From NCBI RefSeq assembly GCF_031843945.1, contig NZ_JAVTJJ010000001.1, positions 496,001 to 560,000 on the forward strand: a DNA stretch of 64,000 nucleotides. The letters run 5' to 3'. This stretch comes from Paracidovorax sp031843945 (GTDB lineage Bacteria > Pseudomonadota > Gammaproteobacteria > Burkholderiales > Burkholderiaceae_C). Of this stretch, positions 16,258 to 23,699 are shown piece by piece; the stretch's first letter is position 1, and each line of letters begins with the position of its first letter. A program made the translations under genes and the position numbers. The notes below the pieces were generated by a model that ran no database searches, had not been told where the DNA came from, and saw only the letters and a list, made by a program, of their open reading frames with translations.

Positions 16258-16677
16258 GTGTCCAACTCCCCGACGCCACACGCCCCGATGGAACGATCCA
16301 CCAAGCAACGCACTGCCATCAACGAAGCCATTGCGCACGCGCAACGTCCCCTGACGCCCCAGGAGGTGCTGGAAAGCGCACGGGAAAGCGTGGAAGGCCT
16401 GGGCCTGGCGACGGTCTATCGCAACATCAAGGCGCTGGTGGAAGATGGATCGGTGCAGGTGGTGAACCTGCCGGGCGAGAGTCCGCGCTATGAATCCGCC
16501 GCGCAAGATCACCACCACCACTTTCAGTGCACGGCGTGCTCGCGGGTGTTCGACGTACACGAATGCCCCGGCGACCTGCGCAACCTGGCGCCCAAAGGGT
16601 TCACGGTGGAACGCCACGAACTGACGCTCTATGGCCTTTGCGCAGACTGCGCCCCCTCGCGCAAGAGCAAGAGCTAA
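16258..16677 (+). CDS. Fur family metal-responsive repressor
   Basis: A 139-residue Fur-superfamily protein (PerR/Zur/Fur-like). The winged helix has QRPLTPQEVLESAR and the recognition helix GLATVYRNIKALVEDGSV. The metal region is DHHHHFQCTACSRVFDVHECPG with a C-terminal CADC, giving two CxxC pairs for structural zinc. I list the GTG at 16258; the ATG at 16288 (MERSTKQRTAINEA) is an equally good start and neither has a strong ribosome-binding site. It is transcribed divergently from the ABC-2/TonB cluster with a Fur-like palindrome between, suggesting local autoregulated control. Which metal it senses cannot be decided. Confidence 0.85.
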   Translation: MSNSPTPHAPMERSTKQRTAINEAIAHAQRPLTPQEVLESARESVEGLGLATVYRNIKALVEDGSVQVVNLPGESPRYESAAQDHHHHFQCTACSRVFDVHECPGDLRNLAPKGFTVERHELTLYGLCADCAPSRKSKS

Positions 16678-16725
16678 AGCACTCGTAGCTGCACCCTGCA
16701 ACGACTGGGAGTGCGAGTTGCAAAG

Positions 16726-16757
16726 AAAAAGGCGAGCCGTAGCTCGCCTTTTCTTTT
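16726..16757 (+). terminator. Intrinsic terminator after fur-like gene
   Basis: AAAGGCGAGC-CGTA-GCTCGCCTTT is a perfect 10-bp stem with a 4-base loop, followed by TTCTTTTG. It sits 50 bp after the stop of the Fur-family gene. The A-rich 5' side means it could also act for transcripts arriving from the right. Confidence 0.9.
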
Positions 16758-16760
16758 GCT

Positions 16761-16816
16761 ATTTATTTTATAGCTATCAGCGCTTTATTCATAAGCGCTA
16801 CAGGCCTTTTTGACCT
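16761..16816. repeat. Comamonadaceae intergenic palindromic repeat, copy 2
   Basis: TTTTATAGCTATCAGCGCTTT, then ATAAGCGCTACAGGCC and TTTTTGACC. Same family as the 3.1 kb copy. It lies directly behind the terminator, between convergent genes. Confidence 0.8.
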
Positions 16817-16829
16817 TAAATAGCTCCAC

Positions 16830-17045
16830 TCACAGCTTGGCGATCGACACTTCGGTGGACTTCACCAGCGCCACGACGTCGGAGCCGATGACCAAGCCCA
16901 GTTCGTCAACCGAGCGGGTGGTGATGACCGACGTGACGATGCCCCAGGGCGTCTCGACATCGACCTCGGACACGACGTCGCCGCGAACGATCTCGCGTAC
17001 CTTGCCCTTGAATTGATTGCGCACGTTGATAGCTTGGATAGTCAT
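16830..17045 (-). CDS. Molbindin-like Mop protein (TOBE domain)
   Basis: A 71-residue single-domain protein of the Mop/molbindin family: ARNQFKG-like NVRNQFKGKVREIVRGDVVSEVDVETPWG and a C-terminal LGLVIGSDVVALVKSTEVSIAK, the canonical TOBE core. Molbindins assemble into hexamers that bind molybdate or tungstate oxyanions in the cytoplasm. It lies about 110 bp downstream of ssuB on the same strand, so it may be the last gene of the sulfonate operon or have its own promoter. Its link to sulfur oxyanion transport is unclear. Confidence 0.9.
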   Translation of the reverse strand: MTIQAINVRNQFKGKVREIVRGDVVSEVDVETPWGIVTSVITTRSVDELGLVIGSDVVALVKSTEVSIAKL

Positions 17046-17156
17046 GGTTTTTTCCTTGAATAAGTCCGGGAACGGCTGGGTGGTGGGTGACTGAAAAAAC
17101 TGGCAGGAAGACGACAGCTACACGGCCCAGCGCAGGCCGTGCGCAGGAACGCCGGG

Positions 17157-17945
17157 TCACCCGCTGTCTGAGGGGGCGCCGCCGCCCGCATCGGGCTTTT
17201 GCAGTACGCGGTCGAGGATGCGTTTTTCGATGGCGGCAAATGCGGCATCGCCTTGCGAGCGGGGCCGCGCCAGGTCGATGCGCTCGTCCAGTGCGATGCG
17301 GCCGTCCTCGATCAGGATCACGCGGTCGGCCAGAGCCACCGCCTCTTGCACGTCATGCGTGACCAGCAGCGCGGTGAAGCGGCTGCGCTGCCACAACCCT
17401 TCGATCAGGCGGTGCATCTCGATGCGGGTGAGCGCGTCCAGTGCGCCCAGGGGTTCGTCCAGCAGCAGCAGGCGTGGCTGGTGCACCAGCGCACGCGCCA
17501 GGGCCACGCGCTGGCGCTGCCCGCCCGACAGGCGCGCGGGCCACCCGGTCTCGCGCTCGGCCAGCCCCACTTGGGCCAGCACCTCGCGGCCCCGGTTGCG
17601 GCGCTGCGCGGGCAGGCCCAGCGTGACGTTGTCGAGCACACGGCGCCAGGGCAGCAGGCGCGCCTCCTGAAACATGATGCGGGTGTCGTCGTGCAGGCCG
17701 TGAACGTCTTTGCCATCGGTGGTCAGCGACCCGCTGGTGGCGGGCTCCAGGCCGGCGACCAGGCGCAGCAGCGTGCTCTTGCCGCAGCCGCTGCGGCCCA
17801 CGATGGCCACGAATTCGCCGGGCTCGATGGTGAGCTGCGTGTTGCGTAGCACCTCGCGCTGGCCATAGCGCTTGTGCAGGCCACGCGCCTGCAGGCGCAC
17901 GCCGCCGGAGCCTTCAGCTTGTTGGGTGTCGGGGGTCGTCGTCAT
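17157..17945 (-). CDS. ssuB: Aliphatic sulfonate ABC transporter ATPase SsuB
   Basis: A 262-residue ATPase with Walker A VGRSGCGKSTLL (about residues 50-61), Q-loop MFQEARLLPWRRVLDNV typical of nitrate/sulfonate/taurine importers, signature LSGGQRQRVALARAL and Walker B LLLLDEPLGALDALTR. It lies 5 bp after the ssuA stop. It energises uptake of alkanesulfonates together with SsuC and SsuA. Confidence 0.9.
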   Translation of the reverse strand: MTTTPDTQQAEGSGGVRLQARGLHKRYGQREVLRNTQLTIEPGEFVAIVGRSGCGKSTLLRLVAGLEPATSGSLTTDGKDVHGLHDDTRIMFQEARLLPWRRVLDNVTLGLPAQRRNRGREVLAQVGLAERETGWPARLSGGQRQRVALARALVHQPRLLLLDEPLGALDALTRIEMHRLIEGLWQRSRFTALLVTHDVQEAVALADRVILIEDGRIALDERIDLARPRSQGDAAFAAIEKRILDRVLQKPDAGGGAPSDSG

Positions 17946-17950
17946 GGTGA

Positions 17951-18913
17951 TCAGGCTCCGGGCTGAAACAGCGGCACGTCGCGCGCATCGACGCGGCGCG
18001 GCAGCAATTTCTCGTTAAAGAAGGCGTCGGCAATGCGTTGCTGTTCGACCAGGCCTTCAGGGAACACCGGGTGCACGGAATAGCTGCGGCGGCTGTTGGC
18101 CTGCTCGATGATGGCGGCGTCCAGCCCCCACACCGGCGCCAGCAGCGCGGCGGCATCGCGCGGGTTCTGCTTGACCCAGCGGCCGACTTTTTCCAGCTCG
18201 GCGTAGATCACGCGCAGCACGTCGGGCCGGGCCTTGGCAAACGCGGTGCTGGCCAGGTAATAGCGCTGGTACGACGCGATGCCCGTGCCGTCGGCCAGCA
18301 CGCGCGCGCCAGATTGCGCCCGAGCGGCGGCGAGGAACGGGTCCCACACCACCCAGGCGTCGATGGCGCCTTTTTCAAAAGCGGCGCGGCCATCGGCCGG
18401 CGTCAGGTAGGCAGGCTGAATGTCGGCGAACGACAAGCCAGCCTTTCCCAGTGCGGCAATCAACAGGTAATGCGCGCCCGCTGCCTTGGCAAAACCGATT
18501 TTGCGGACCTTCAGGTCGGCTACCGTCTTCAAGGGCGAATCGGCCTTGACGAGGATGGCCTGCGCGGTGGGCGAAGGCGCCTCCTGCGCAACGAAGGTCA
18601 GTTGCGCACCGGCGGCCTGTGCGAAGACCGGCACGGTGTCGGCCACGTCGGCGCTGAAATCGAGGTTGTCCAGGTTCAGCGCTTCCAGCAGCGGCAGGCC
18701 GCTGGTGAACTCATGCCAGGAGGTCTTCACGCCCAGGGGCGCGAGCTGCTTTTCCAGCGTGCCCTGAATCTTCAGCACGGCGATGAGCGTGGACGACTTC
18801 TGATAGCCGATGCGCACGGTGGAGGCGGTTGGCTGCTGCGCCAGCGCAGTGCCGCCCGCGGTAGCCAGGCCGATGGCCGCCAGGGCCGTGCGGCGAGTGA
18901 AAGACAAACTCAT
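17951..18913 (-). CDS. ssuA: Sulfonate-binding periplasmic protein SsuA
   Basis: A 320-residue protein from the ATG at 18913, which gives a twin-arginine-like leader (FTRRTALAAIG, cleavage near TALAQQ). The body matches the SsuA/NrtA binding family: VRIGYQKSSTLIAVLKIQGTL, GLPLLEALNLDNLDFSADVADTVPVFAQAAG and DAWVVWDPFLAAA. The longer in-frame reading upstream passes through a REP-like palindrome and is not credible. It is followed by ssuB. A second, related binding protein occurs in the same operon at 21953-22915. Confidence 0.9.
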   Translation of the reverse strand: MSLSFTRRTALAAIGLATAGGTALAQQPTASTVRIGYQKSSTLIAVLKIQGTLEKQLAPLGVKTSWHEFTSGLPLLEALNLDNLDFSADVADTVPVFAQAAGAQLTFVAQEAPSPTAQAILVKADSPLKTVADLKVRKIGFAKAAGAHYLLIAALGKAGLSFADIQPAYLTPADGRAAFEKGAIDAWVVWDPFLAAARAQSGARVLADGTGIASYQRYYLASTAFAKARPDVLRVIYAELEKVGRWVKQNPRDAAALLAPVWGLDAAIIEQANSRRSYSVHPVFPEGLVEQQRIADAFFNEKLLPRRVDARDVPLFQPGA

Positions 18914-18980
18914 AGCGGTTCCTGTGAAAAAGTAACGAGGTCTGAAACCGGCGCGGGCCCAAGCCAGCAGACGCCGTGGA

Positions 18981-19072
18981 ACTGGCTTCGCCAGGCCACC
19001 GGCGGCGTCCCCCTTCCCGCGCGCAGCGCGAGAGAAGGGGGAAGGCGCGCAGCGCCTCAGGGGGTTGCTCAC
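18981..19072. repeat. REP-like palindromic element between ssuC and ssuA
   Basis: It contains CCCCCTTCCCGCGCGCAGCGCG facing GAGAAGGGGGAAGGCGCGC, then AGCGCCTCAGGGGG, giving two nested GC-rich hairpins. Related sequences are common in Acidovorax-like genomes. It fills most of the 155-bp gap between ssuC and ssuA and could modulate expression between them. Confidence 0.7.
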
Positions 19073-19929
19073 TTTTGATAGCCGGGGTGCCAGCGCAGCC
19101 ACCATTGCTCCAGCGCGCGGGCGAACACGTCCGCCAGCTTGCCCAGCAGCGCATACAACAAGATGCCCACCAGCACGATGTCGGTCTGCAGGAATTCACG
19201 CGCGTTCATGGTCAGGTAGCCGATGCCCGATTGCGCCGAGATGGTTTCGGCCACGATCAAGATCACCCACATCAGCCCCAGCGAAAACCGCAGGCCCACC
19301 AGAATGGACGACAGCGCGCCGGGCAGGATGATTTCGCGGTACAGCTGCCAGCGGCTCAGCCCGTAGGTGCGGCCCATCTCGATCAGCTGCGGATCGACAT
19401 TGCGAATGCCGTGGAAGGTGTTCAGGTAGATCGGAAAGAACACCGACACGCTGATCAAAAAGAGCTTGGCCGACTCATCGATGCCGAACCACAGAATCAC
19501 CAGCGGAATCAGCGCCAGCGCCGGAATGTTGCGCACCATCTGAATAGTGGAGTCGAGCAGCGTCTCGAAGATGCGCAGCGAGCCGGTGAGCAGGCCCAGC
19601 ACCAGGCCCAGCCCGCCGCCGATGGCCAGCCCTGCCAACGCACGGCCCGCGCTGACCTTCACGTGAACCCACAGCTCGCCCGACACTGCCAGCGTCCAGG
19701 CGGCCTTGACCACATCGACAGGTGCGGGCAGCACGCGCGTGGACAGCCAGCCCTGCGACGACGAGACCTGCCAGATCACGATGAGCGCCACCGGCACCAG
19801 CCAGGGCAGAAACAGGCGCCAGGCGGTCAGCAGCACCTGCCGGGCGCCGGCTGACAGCGCGCCGCCGGCGGGCGCCTCCAGCGCTTCGGGCAGCGGGGAG
19901 ACCTGCAGTTCGCGAATCGATTGCGTCAT
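19069..19929 (-). CDS. ssuC: Sulfonate ABC transporter permease SsuC
   Basis: A 286-residue membrane protein of the BPD_transp_1 family with about six helices. The EAA loop reads EMGRTYGLSRWQLYREIILPGALSSILVG in shape (about residues 182-211), matching SsuC/TauC. The N-terminal 35 residues are polar and variable. The ATG at 19929 overlaps the stop of the VOC gene by four bases. It functions with SsuA and SsuB in alkanesulfonate import. Confidence 0.9.
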   Translation of the reverse strand: MTQSIRELQVSPLPEALEAPAGGALSAGARQVLLTAWRLFLPWLVPVALIVIWQVSSSQGWLSTRVLPAPVDVVKAAWTLAVSGELWVHVKVSAGRALAGLAIGGGLGLVLGLLTGSLRIFETLLDSTIQMVRNIPALALIPLVILWFGIDESAKLFLISVSVFFPIYLNTFHGIRNVDPQLIEMGRTYGLSRWQLYREIILPGALSSILVGLRFSLGLMWVILIVAETISAQSGIGYLTMNAREFLQTDIVLVGILLYALLGKLADVFARALEQWWLRWHPGYQK

Positions 19930-20303
19930 ACCGGCAACTCCTGTTCAGTGTCGGGTTCCAAAAATTCCAGTTGATTGCCCGCCGGGTCCTTCACGTAGAA
20001 CCGCAGGTAGCCAGGCAGCGCCCGGTTCTCTACCAGCGGCAATTCGGCCTGCAACAGGCGGCCGCGCAGCTCGGGCAGGTTGTCTACTTCGAAGGCCAGG
20101 TGCGACACCACCGGCGCAGCAGCCCAGCGCTCCGTCGGCACCAGTTCGATGCGCTGTGCGCCGGCCGCGAAATGCAGCGCATTGCCGGTGGCCGCGTGGC
20201 GCAGCTCGGTCAGGCCCAGCAGCGCGCTGTAGAAATTGCGGATCTGTCCTTCGGCACCGGCCGGAAACGCCAGCTGCACGTGGTTGATGGAATGGATCGC
20301 CAT
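19926..20303 (-). CDS. VOC/glyoxalase-family protein in the ssu operon
   Basis: A 125-residue single-domain vicinal-oxygen-chelate protein. HVQLAFPAGAEGQIRNFYSALLGL is the first beta-alpha-beta unit, VSHLAFEVDNLPELRGRL the second, and GYLRFYVKDPAGNQLEFLEPD the C-terminal metal-site strand. His8, His68 and Glu114-type ligands are present at the family positions, so it may bind a divalent metal. It sits between ssuD and ssuC with a 4-base overlap with ssuC, so it is translationally coupled into sulfonate metabolism. Its reaction is unknown; ring-cleavage dioxygenase, isomerase or resistance activities are all possible within VOC. Confidence 0.8.
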   Translation of the reverse strand: MAIHSINHVQLAFPAGAEGQIRNFYSALLGLTELRHAATGNALHFAAGAQRIELVPTERWAAAPVVSHLAFEVDNLPELRGRLLQAELPLVENRALPGYLRFYVKDPAGNQLEFLEPDTEQELPV

Positions 20304-20340
20304 AGTGTTCTTTCGTTGTCTGAGGGCGGTTCGGCCCGGT

Positions 20341-21588
20341 TCAGCTTTGTGCCGAGCGCGGCACGTACTGATTGCCCACCGTCTCGCCGAAGGGGCCCAG
20401 CGGGTTGCCACCGGCCAGTTGTTCCTGCACCGCCAGCGGCAGCAGCGGAAACACCAGTTCGGCAAAGCGATAGGCTTCTTCCAGATGGGGGTAGCCCGAC
20501 AGCACGAAGGTGTCGATCCCTAAGTCCGCGTATTCCTTGATGCGCGCGGCCACGGTCTGCGGATCGCCCACCAGGGCCGTGCCCGCGCCGCCGCGCACCA
20601 GGCCCACGCCAGCCCACAGGTTGGGGCTGATCTCCAGGTCGGCGCGGCTGCGTCCAATCGCCGACGGGCCGCCCCTAGGCGATTGAGCCCCCTCGGGGGG
20701 CAGCGAGGACGCGTCAGCGCCGAGCGTGGGGGCTTTGTTTCTCGCCCTTGCATGCAGCGCGGCCATGCGGCGCTGGCCCTCGGAATCCATGCGTGCAAAA
20801 ACGGCCTGTGCCTGCACCACGGTTTCGTCCTTGACCCGGCTGATCAGGTCTTCGGCGGCGGCCCAGGCGGCGGCATCGGTTTCGCGCACGATGACGTGCA
20901 GGCGGATGCCGAACTTCACCGTACGGCCCAGGCGCGCGGCCTTCTCGCGCACGTCGGCCACCTTCTTGGCCACTTCGGCAGGTGGCTCGCCCCAGGTCAG
21001 ATAGGCGTCCACCTGTTCGGCGGCCAGGTCGTGCGCCGCGGCAGACGAGCCACCGAAGTACACCGGCGGATAAGGCTTTTGCAACGGCGGAAACAACAGC
21101 TTGGCACCTTTGACGGACAGGTGCTCGCCCTCCAAGTCGAGCGTCTCGCCGTCGTGGCTGCGCGTCAGGATTTCGCGCCAGATGCGAATGAACTCGGCCG
21201 ACTGTTCGTATCGCGCAGCGTGGTCCAGAAAGACCCCATCGCCTTCCAGCTCGGTCTTGTCACCGCCCGTCACCAGGTTGATGAACAAGCGCCCGCCCGA
21301 GAGCCGGTCGAAGCTGGCCGCCATGCGCGCAGCCAGGCTGGGTTGGTGCAGGCCCGGGCGCACGGCGACCAGAAACTTCAGCCGCTTGGTAGCACCGATC
21401 AGCGCAGAGGCGATCACCCACGGGTCTTCGCACGAGCGGCCGGTGGGAATCAACACGCCTTCGTAGCCCAGGCTGTCGGCTGCCACGGCAATCTGCTTGA
21501 GGTAGTCGAAGCTGAGCGCACGGCCACCTTCTGCGGTGCCCAGATAGCGGCTGTCGCCGTGGGTAGGAATGAACCAGAACATGTGCAT
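20341..21588 (-). CDS. ssuD: FMNH2-dependent alkanesulfonate monooxygenase SsuD
   Basis: A 415-residue bacterial-luciferase-like flavin monooxygenase that cleaves alkanesulfonates to aldehyde and sulfite using FMNH2 from SsuE. Signatures include MFWFIPTHGDSRYLG, SLGYEGVLIPTGRSCEDPWV, LINLVTGGD and EISPNLWAGVGLVRGGAGTALVGDP. E. coli SsuD has 381 residues. The extra length here is mostly one insertion of about 29 residues (NKAPTLGADASSLPP and onward) placed between RMAALHARAR and RADLEISP, where E. coli has only a short connection that is part of a mobile active-site loop. The insertion is encoded by a REP-like palindrome. Confidence 0.9.
   Translation of the reverse strand: MHMFWFIPTHGDSRYLGTAEGGRALSFDYLKQIAVAADSLGYEGVLIPTGRSCEDPWVIASALIGATKRLKFLVAVRPGLHQPSLAARMAASFDRLSGGRLFINLVTGGDKTELEGDGVFLDHAARYEQSAEFIRIWREILTRSHDGETLDLEGEHLSVKGAKLLFPPLQKPYPPVYFGGSSAAAHDLAAEQVDAYLTWGEPPAEVAKKVADVREKAARLGRTVKFGIRLHVIVRETDAAAWAAAEDLISRVKDETVVQAQAVFARMDSEGQRRMAALHARARNKAPTLGADASSLPPEGAQSPRGGPSAIGRSRADLEISPNLWAGVGLVRGGAGTALVGDPQTVAARIKEYADLGIDTFVLSGYPHLEEAYRFAELVFPLLPLAVQEQLAGGNPLGPFGETVGNQYVPRSAQS
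20655..20741. repeat. REP-like palindrome inserted in the ssuD coding frame
   Basis: It contains GGCCGCCCCTAGGCGATTGAG, then CCCCCTCGGGGGG as a palindrome, then GCAGCGAGGACGCG and GCGTGGGGGCTTTG. This arrangement is a repetitive extragenic element common in Acidovorax relatives. Here it is read in frame within ssuD. Confidence 0.7.
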
Positions 21589-21687
21589 GGGGATCTCCTG
21601 CGGGTCTTGCGATGTGTAGTGGTGGCGGGCGCGCTCTTCTTGGGGACCAGCGCGCGCCGCTCGTCGATCAGTCAGTCGTTCGGTCGA

Positions 21688-21900
21688 TCAATACGAGATG
21701 TCGAACCCATGCGCCGAAAGCCGCAGCCGCGAAGGGCTGGCGCTGCGCCGGTCGCGGCAGACGACGGCGCGTGCCGCTGCGACGATGGAACGGCGCGCGA
21801 CGGCTTTGGCAGCAGGAGCGGACACATCCCAGGCCTGGGCGGTCACGCTCAGCACATGCGCTGCGCGCTCGGACGGAAGAAGATGATTCGGATGGGACAT
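21688..21900 (-). CDS. Small hypothetical protein in the ssu operon
   Basis: A possible 70-residue Ala/Arg-rich protein starting MSHPNHLLPSERAAHVLSV, with GGAG at proper distance from the ATG at 21900. It lies between the second sulfonate-binding protein (stop at 21953) and ssuD (start at 21588) on the same strand. Codon usage is compatible with a real gene, but no family is recognised and the C-terminal half is very arginine-rich. It could be a spurious frame. Confidence 0.4.
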   Translation of the reverse strand: MSHPNHLLPSERAAHVLSVTAQAWDVSAPAAKAVARRSIVAAARAVVCRDRRSASPSRLRLSAHGFDISY

Positions 21901-21952
21901 GGCGGTCTCCGGGAATGGCGGTTTCACGCGTTGCGAATGCGTCGTGTCGTGG

Positions 21953-22915
21953 TCAGACGAGATCGACCGGCGCTGCATGTAGCAGGTTGATCTTTTTCGG
22001 GATCAGCTTCAGGTCGAAGAACGTGTCTGCGATGACCTGTTGCTCGGCCAGGATCTGGCGGGTGACCACCGAGGTGCCGTAGCCCGCGCGGCTGATGAAC
22101 AGCTCGGTGATGGAGCGATCCAGCCCCAGCAGGGCCGACAGCTCGGTCGCCGCCGCAGGCTTGTTCTTTTCGACCCACGCATCCACCGCGTTGACCTCTT
22201 CGATGGCCACCTTCAGCACGTCGGCATTGCGGGTAGCGAAGTCACGCGAGGTGAAATAGAAGGCGCGGTTGTTCACCACGCCGGTGGCGTCTGCCAGCAG
22301 GCGAGCGTCCAGCGTTTTCTGCGCAGCGGCCAGGAACGGATCCCAGATGACCCACGCATCGACGGCGCCGCGCTCGAAGGCGGCGCGGGCATCTGCAGGT
22401 GCCAGAAAGACCGGTTGCACGTCGGCGTACCGCAGGCCGTGCTTTTGCAGCAGCTTGACCAGGAAGTAATGCACGTTCGAGCCCTTGTTGAGGGCGACGC
22501 GCTTGCCCTTCAGCTCGGCCACGCTGCGGATGGGCGAGGCCTTGGGCACGATCACGGCCTCCAGCGTGGGCCGCGGCACGGTCGCGCCGGCATAGACCAG
22601 CGGCGCGCCGGCAGCCTGGGCGAAGATGGGCGGAGCCTCGCCCACGTCGCCAAAGTCGATCGAGCCGACGTTCAGGGCTTCCAGTTGCACCGGGCCGGCG
22701 TTGAATTCGATCCAGGTCACTTTTACGCTCAGCGGCGTCAGGCGCTTTTCCAGCGTGCCACGGCCCTTGAGCAGCGCGAGCCAGCCTTTCTGGTGCCCTA
22801 TGCGCAGCACGCGATCGGCTTTCTGCGCCCACACGACTGGTGCACCGGCGATAGCCGCAGCGCCTGCGGTGGCTGCCAGCAACTGGCGACGCGAGAGATT
22901 CAGGTGCGAGGTCAT
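21953..22915 (-). CDS. Second sulfonate-binding periplasmic protein
   Basis: A 320-residue SsuA-family protein from the ATG at 22915 (GGAG upstream), with leader NLSRRQLLAATAGAAAIAG and cleavage near VWAQ. The body closely parallels the other SsuA: LRIGHQKGWLALLKGRGTLEKRL, VQLEALNVGSIDFGDVGEAPPIFAQAAGA-like pocket and DAWVIWDPFLAAAQK. Two binding proteins with one permease/ATPase pair would broaden the sulfonate range. It lies between ssuE and ssuD. Confidence 0.9.
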   Translation of the reverse strand: MTSHLNLSRRQLLAATAGAAAIAGAPVVWAQKADRVLRIGHQKGWLALLKGRGTLEKRLTPLSVKVTWIEFNAGPVQLEALNVGSIDFGDVGEAPPIFAQAAGAPLVYAGATVPRPTLEAVIVPKASPIRSVAELKGKRVALNKGSNVHYFLVKLLQKHGLRYADVQPVFLAPADARAAFERGAVDAWVIWDPFLAAAQKTLDARLLADATGVVNNRAFYFTSRDFATRNADVLKVAIEEVNAVDAWVEKNKPAAATELSALLGLDRSITELFISRAGYGTSVVTRQILAEQQVIADTFFDLKLIPKKINLLHAAPVDLV

Positions 22916-23069
22916 GTCAAAGGACTCCGGTTCGATGCGTGCGGCTGGCACAACATTGGGGCAAGGCTGCGCCTCATCGCCGGCTCCGGCAGGTGCACGG
23001 GCGGGGCGGTATCGGCGACACAAAATTGAGGGAATGCGGTGAAGGCAGGCCTGCTGCAGGCCCTGTGCG

Positions 23070-23660
23070 TCAGACGCTACATCGCACTTGCGAGAAATGC
23101 ACCGGTGAGAAATGCGTGGCCGGTAGCGGCTGCGGCCGCAAGGCTTCGCTGACCAGCGTGTGCACGGCCTCGTCAAGCCGTGCGCCCACGTCGGGGCCGA
23201 CGGAATACGCGCCCTCAGGCGTCAAGGCCACCTGGGCATCGGTCGCGTAGATGCCAGGCAGGATGTGCTTGGCGCCAAGCGACTGCAGCACCGGGCGCAG
23301 CGCGTAGTCAAGCGCCAGCATGTGGTGCGGACTGCCACCCGTGGCCAGCGGCAGCACGGTCTTGCCCTTGAGCGCAGTCTGGGACAGCAGATCGAGAAAG
23401 ACCTTCAGCACCCCGCTGTACGCTGCCTTGTAGACCGGCGTTGCTACGACCAGCACGCTCGCGTTCTGCACCAGTTGCACCGCATGCGCAATGCTGGGGT
23501 GGCCAAGATCGGCCAGCAGCAGCGCCTGCGGCGACAGGTCACGAATATTCAGGCGCTGCACCGCAGCGCCCTGGCGTTGAAGCCTGTGCGACACCGCATC
23601 CAACAAGACGGCCGATCGCGAACGTTCGGACGGGCTGCCAGCGATCAAAAGTACGGACAT
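23070..23660 (-). CDS. ssuE: NAD(P)H-dependent FMN reductase SsuE
   Basis: A 196-residue flavodoxin-like reductase: MSVLLIAGSPSERSRSAVLL is the N-terminal phosphate-binding loop, TPVYKAAYSGVLKVFLDLL the FMN-binding loop and LPLATGGSPHHMLALDYALRP the family motif seen in SsuE. It supplies reduced FMN to SsuD. It is between sbp and the second sulfonate-binding protein, in the same orientation. Confidence 0.9.
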   Translation of the reverse strand: MSVLLIAGSPSERSRSAVLLDAVSHRLQRQGAAVQRLNIRDLSPQALLLADLGHPSIAHAVQLVQNASVLVVATPVYKAAYSGVLKVFLDLLSQTALKGKTVLPLATGGSPHHMLALDYALRPVLQSLGAKHILPGIYATDAQVALTPEGAYSVGPDVGARLDEAVHTLVSEALRPQPLPATHFSPVHFSQVRCSV

Positions 23661-23699
23661 GGTGGATGTGACCGGTGGGGCGTGCTGTGGCGCTGGTGC

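Noticed and set aside
16702..16830. Small coding frames around the terminator and repeat
   Set aside because: They run through the hairpin and repeat and lack start signals.
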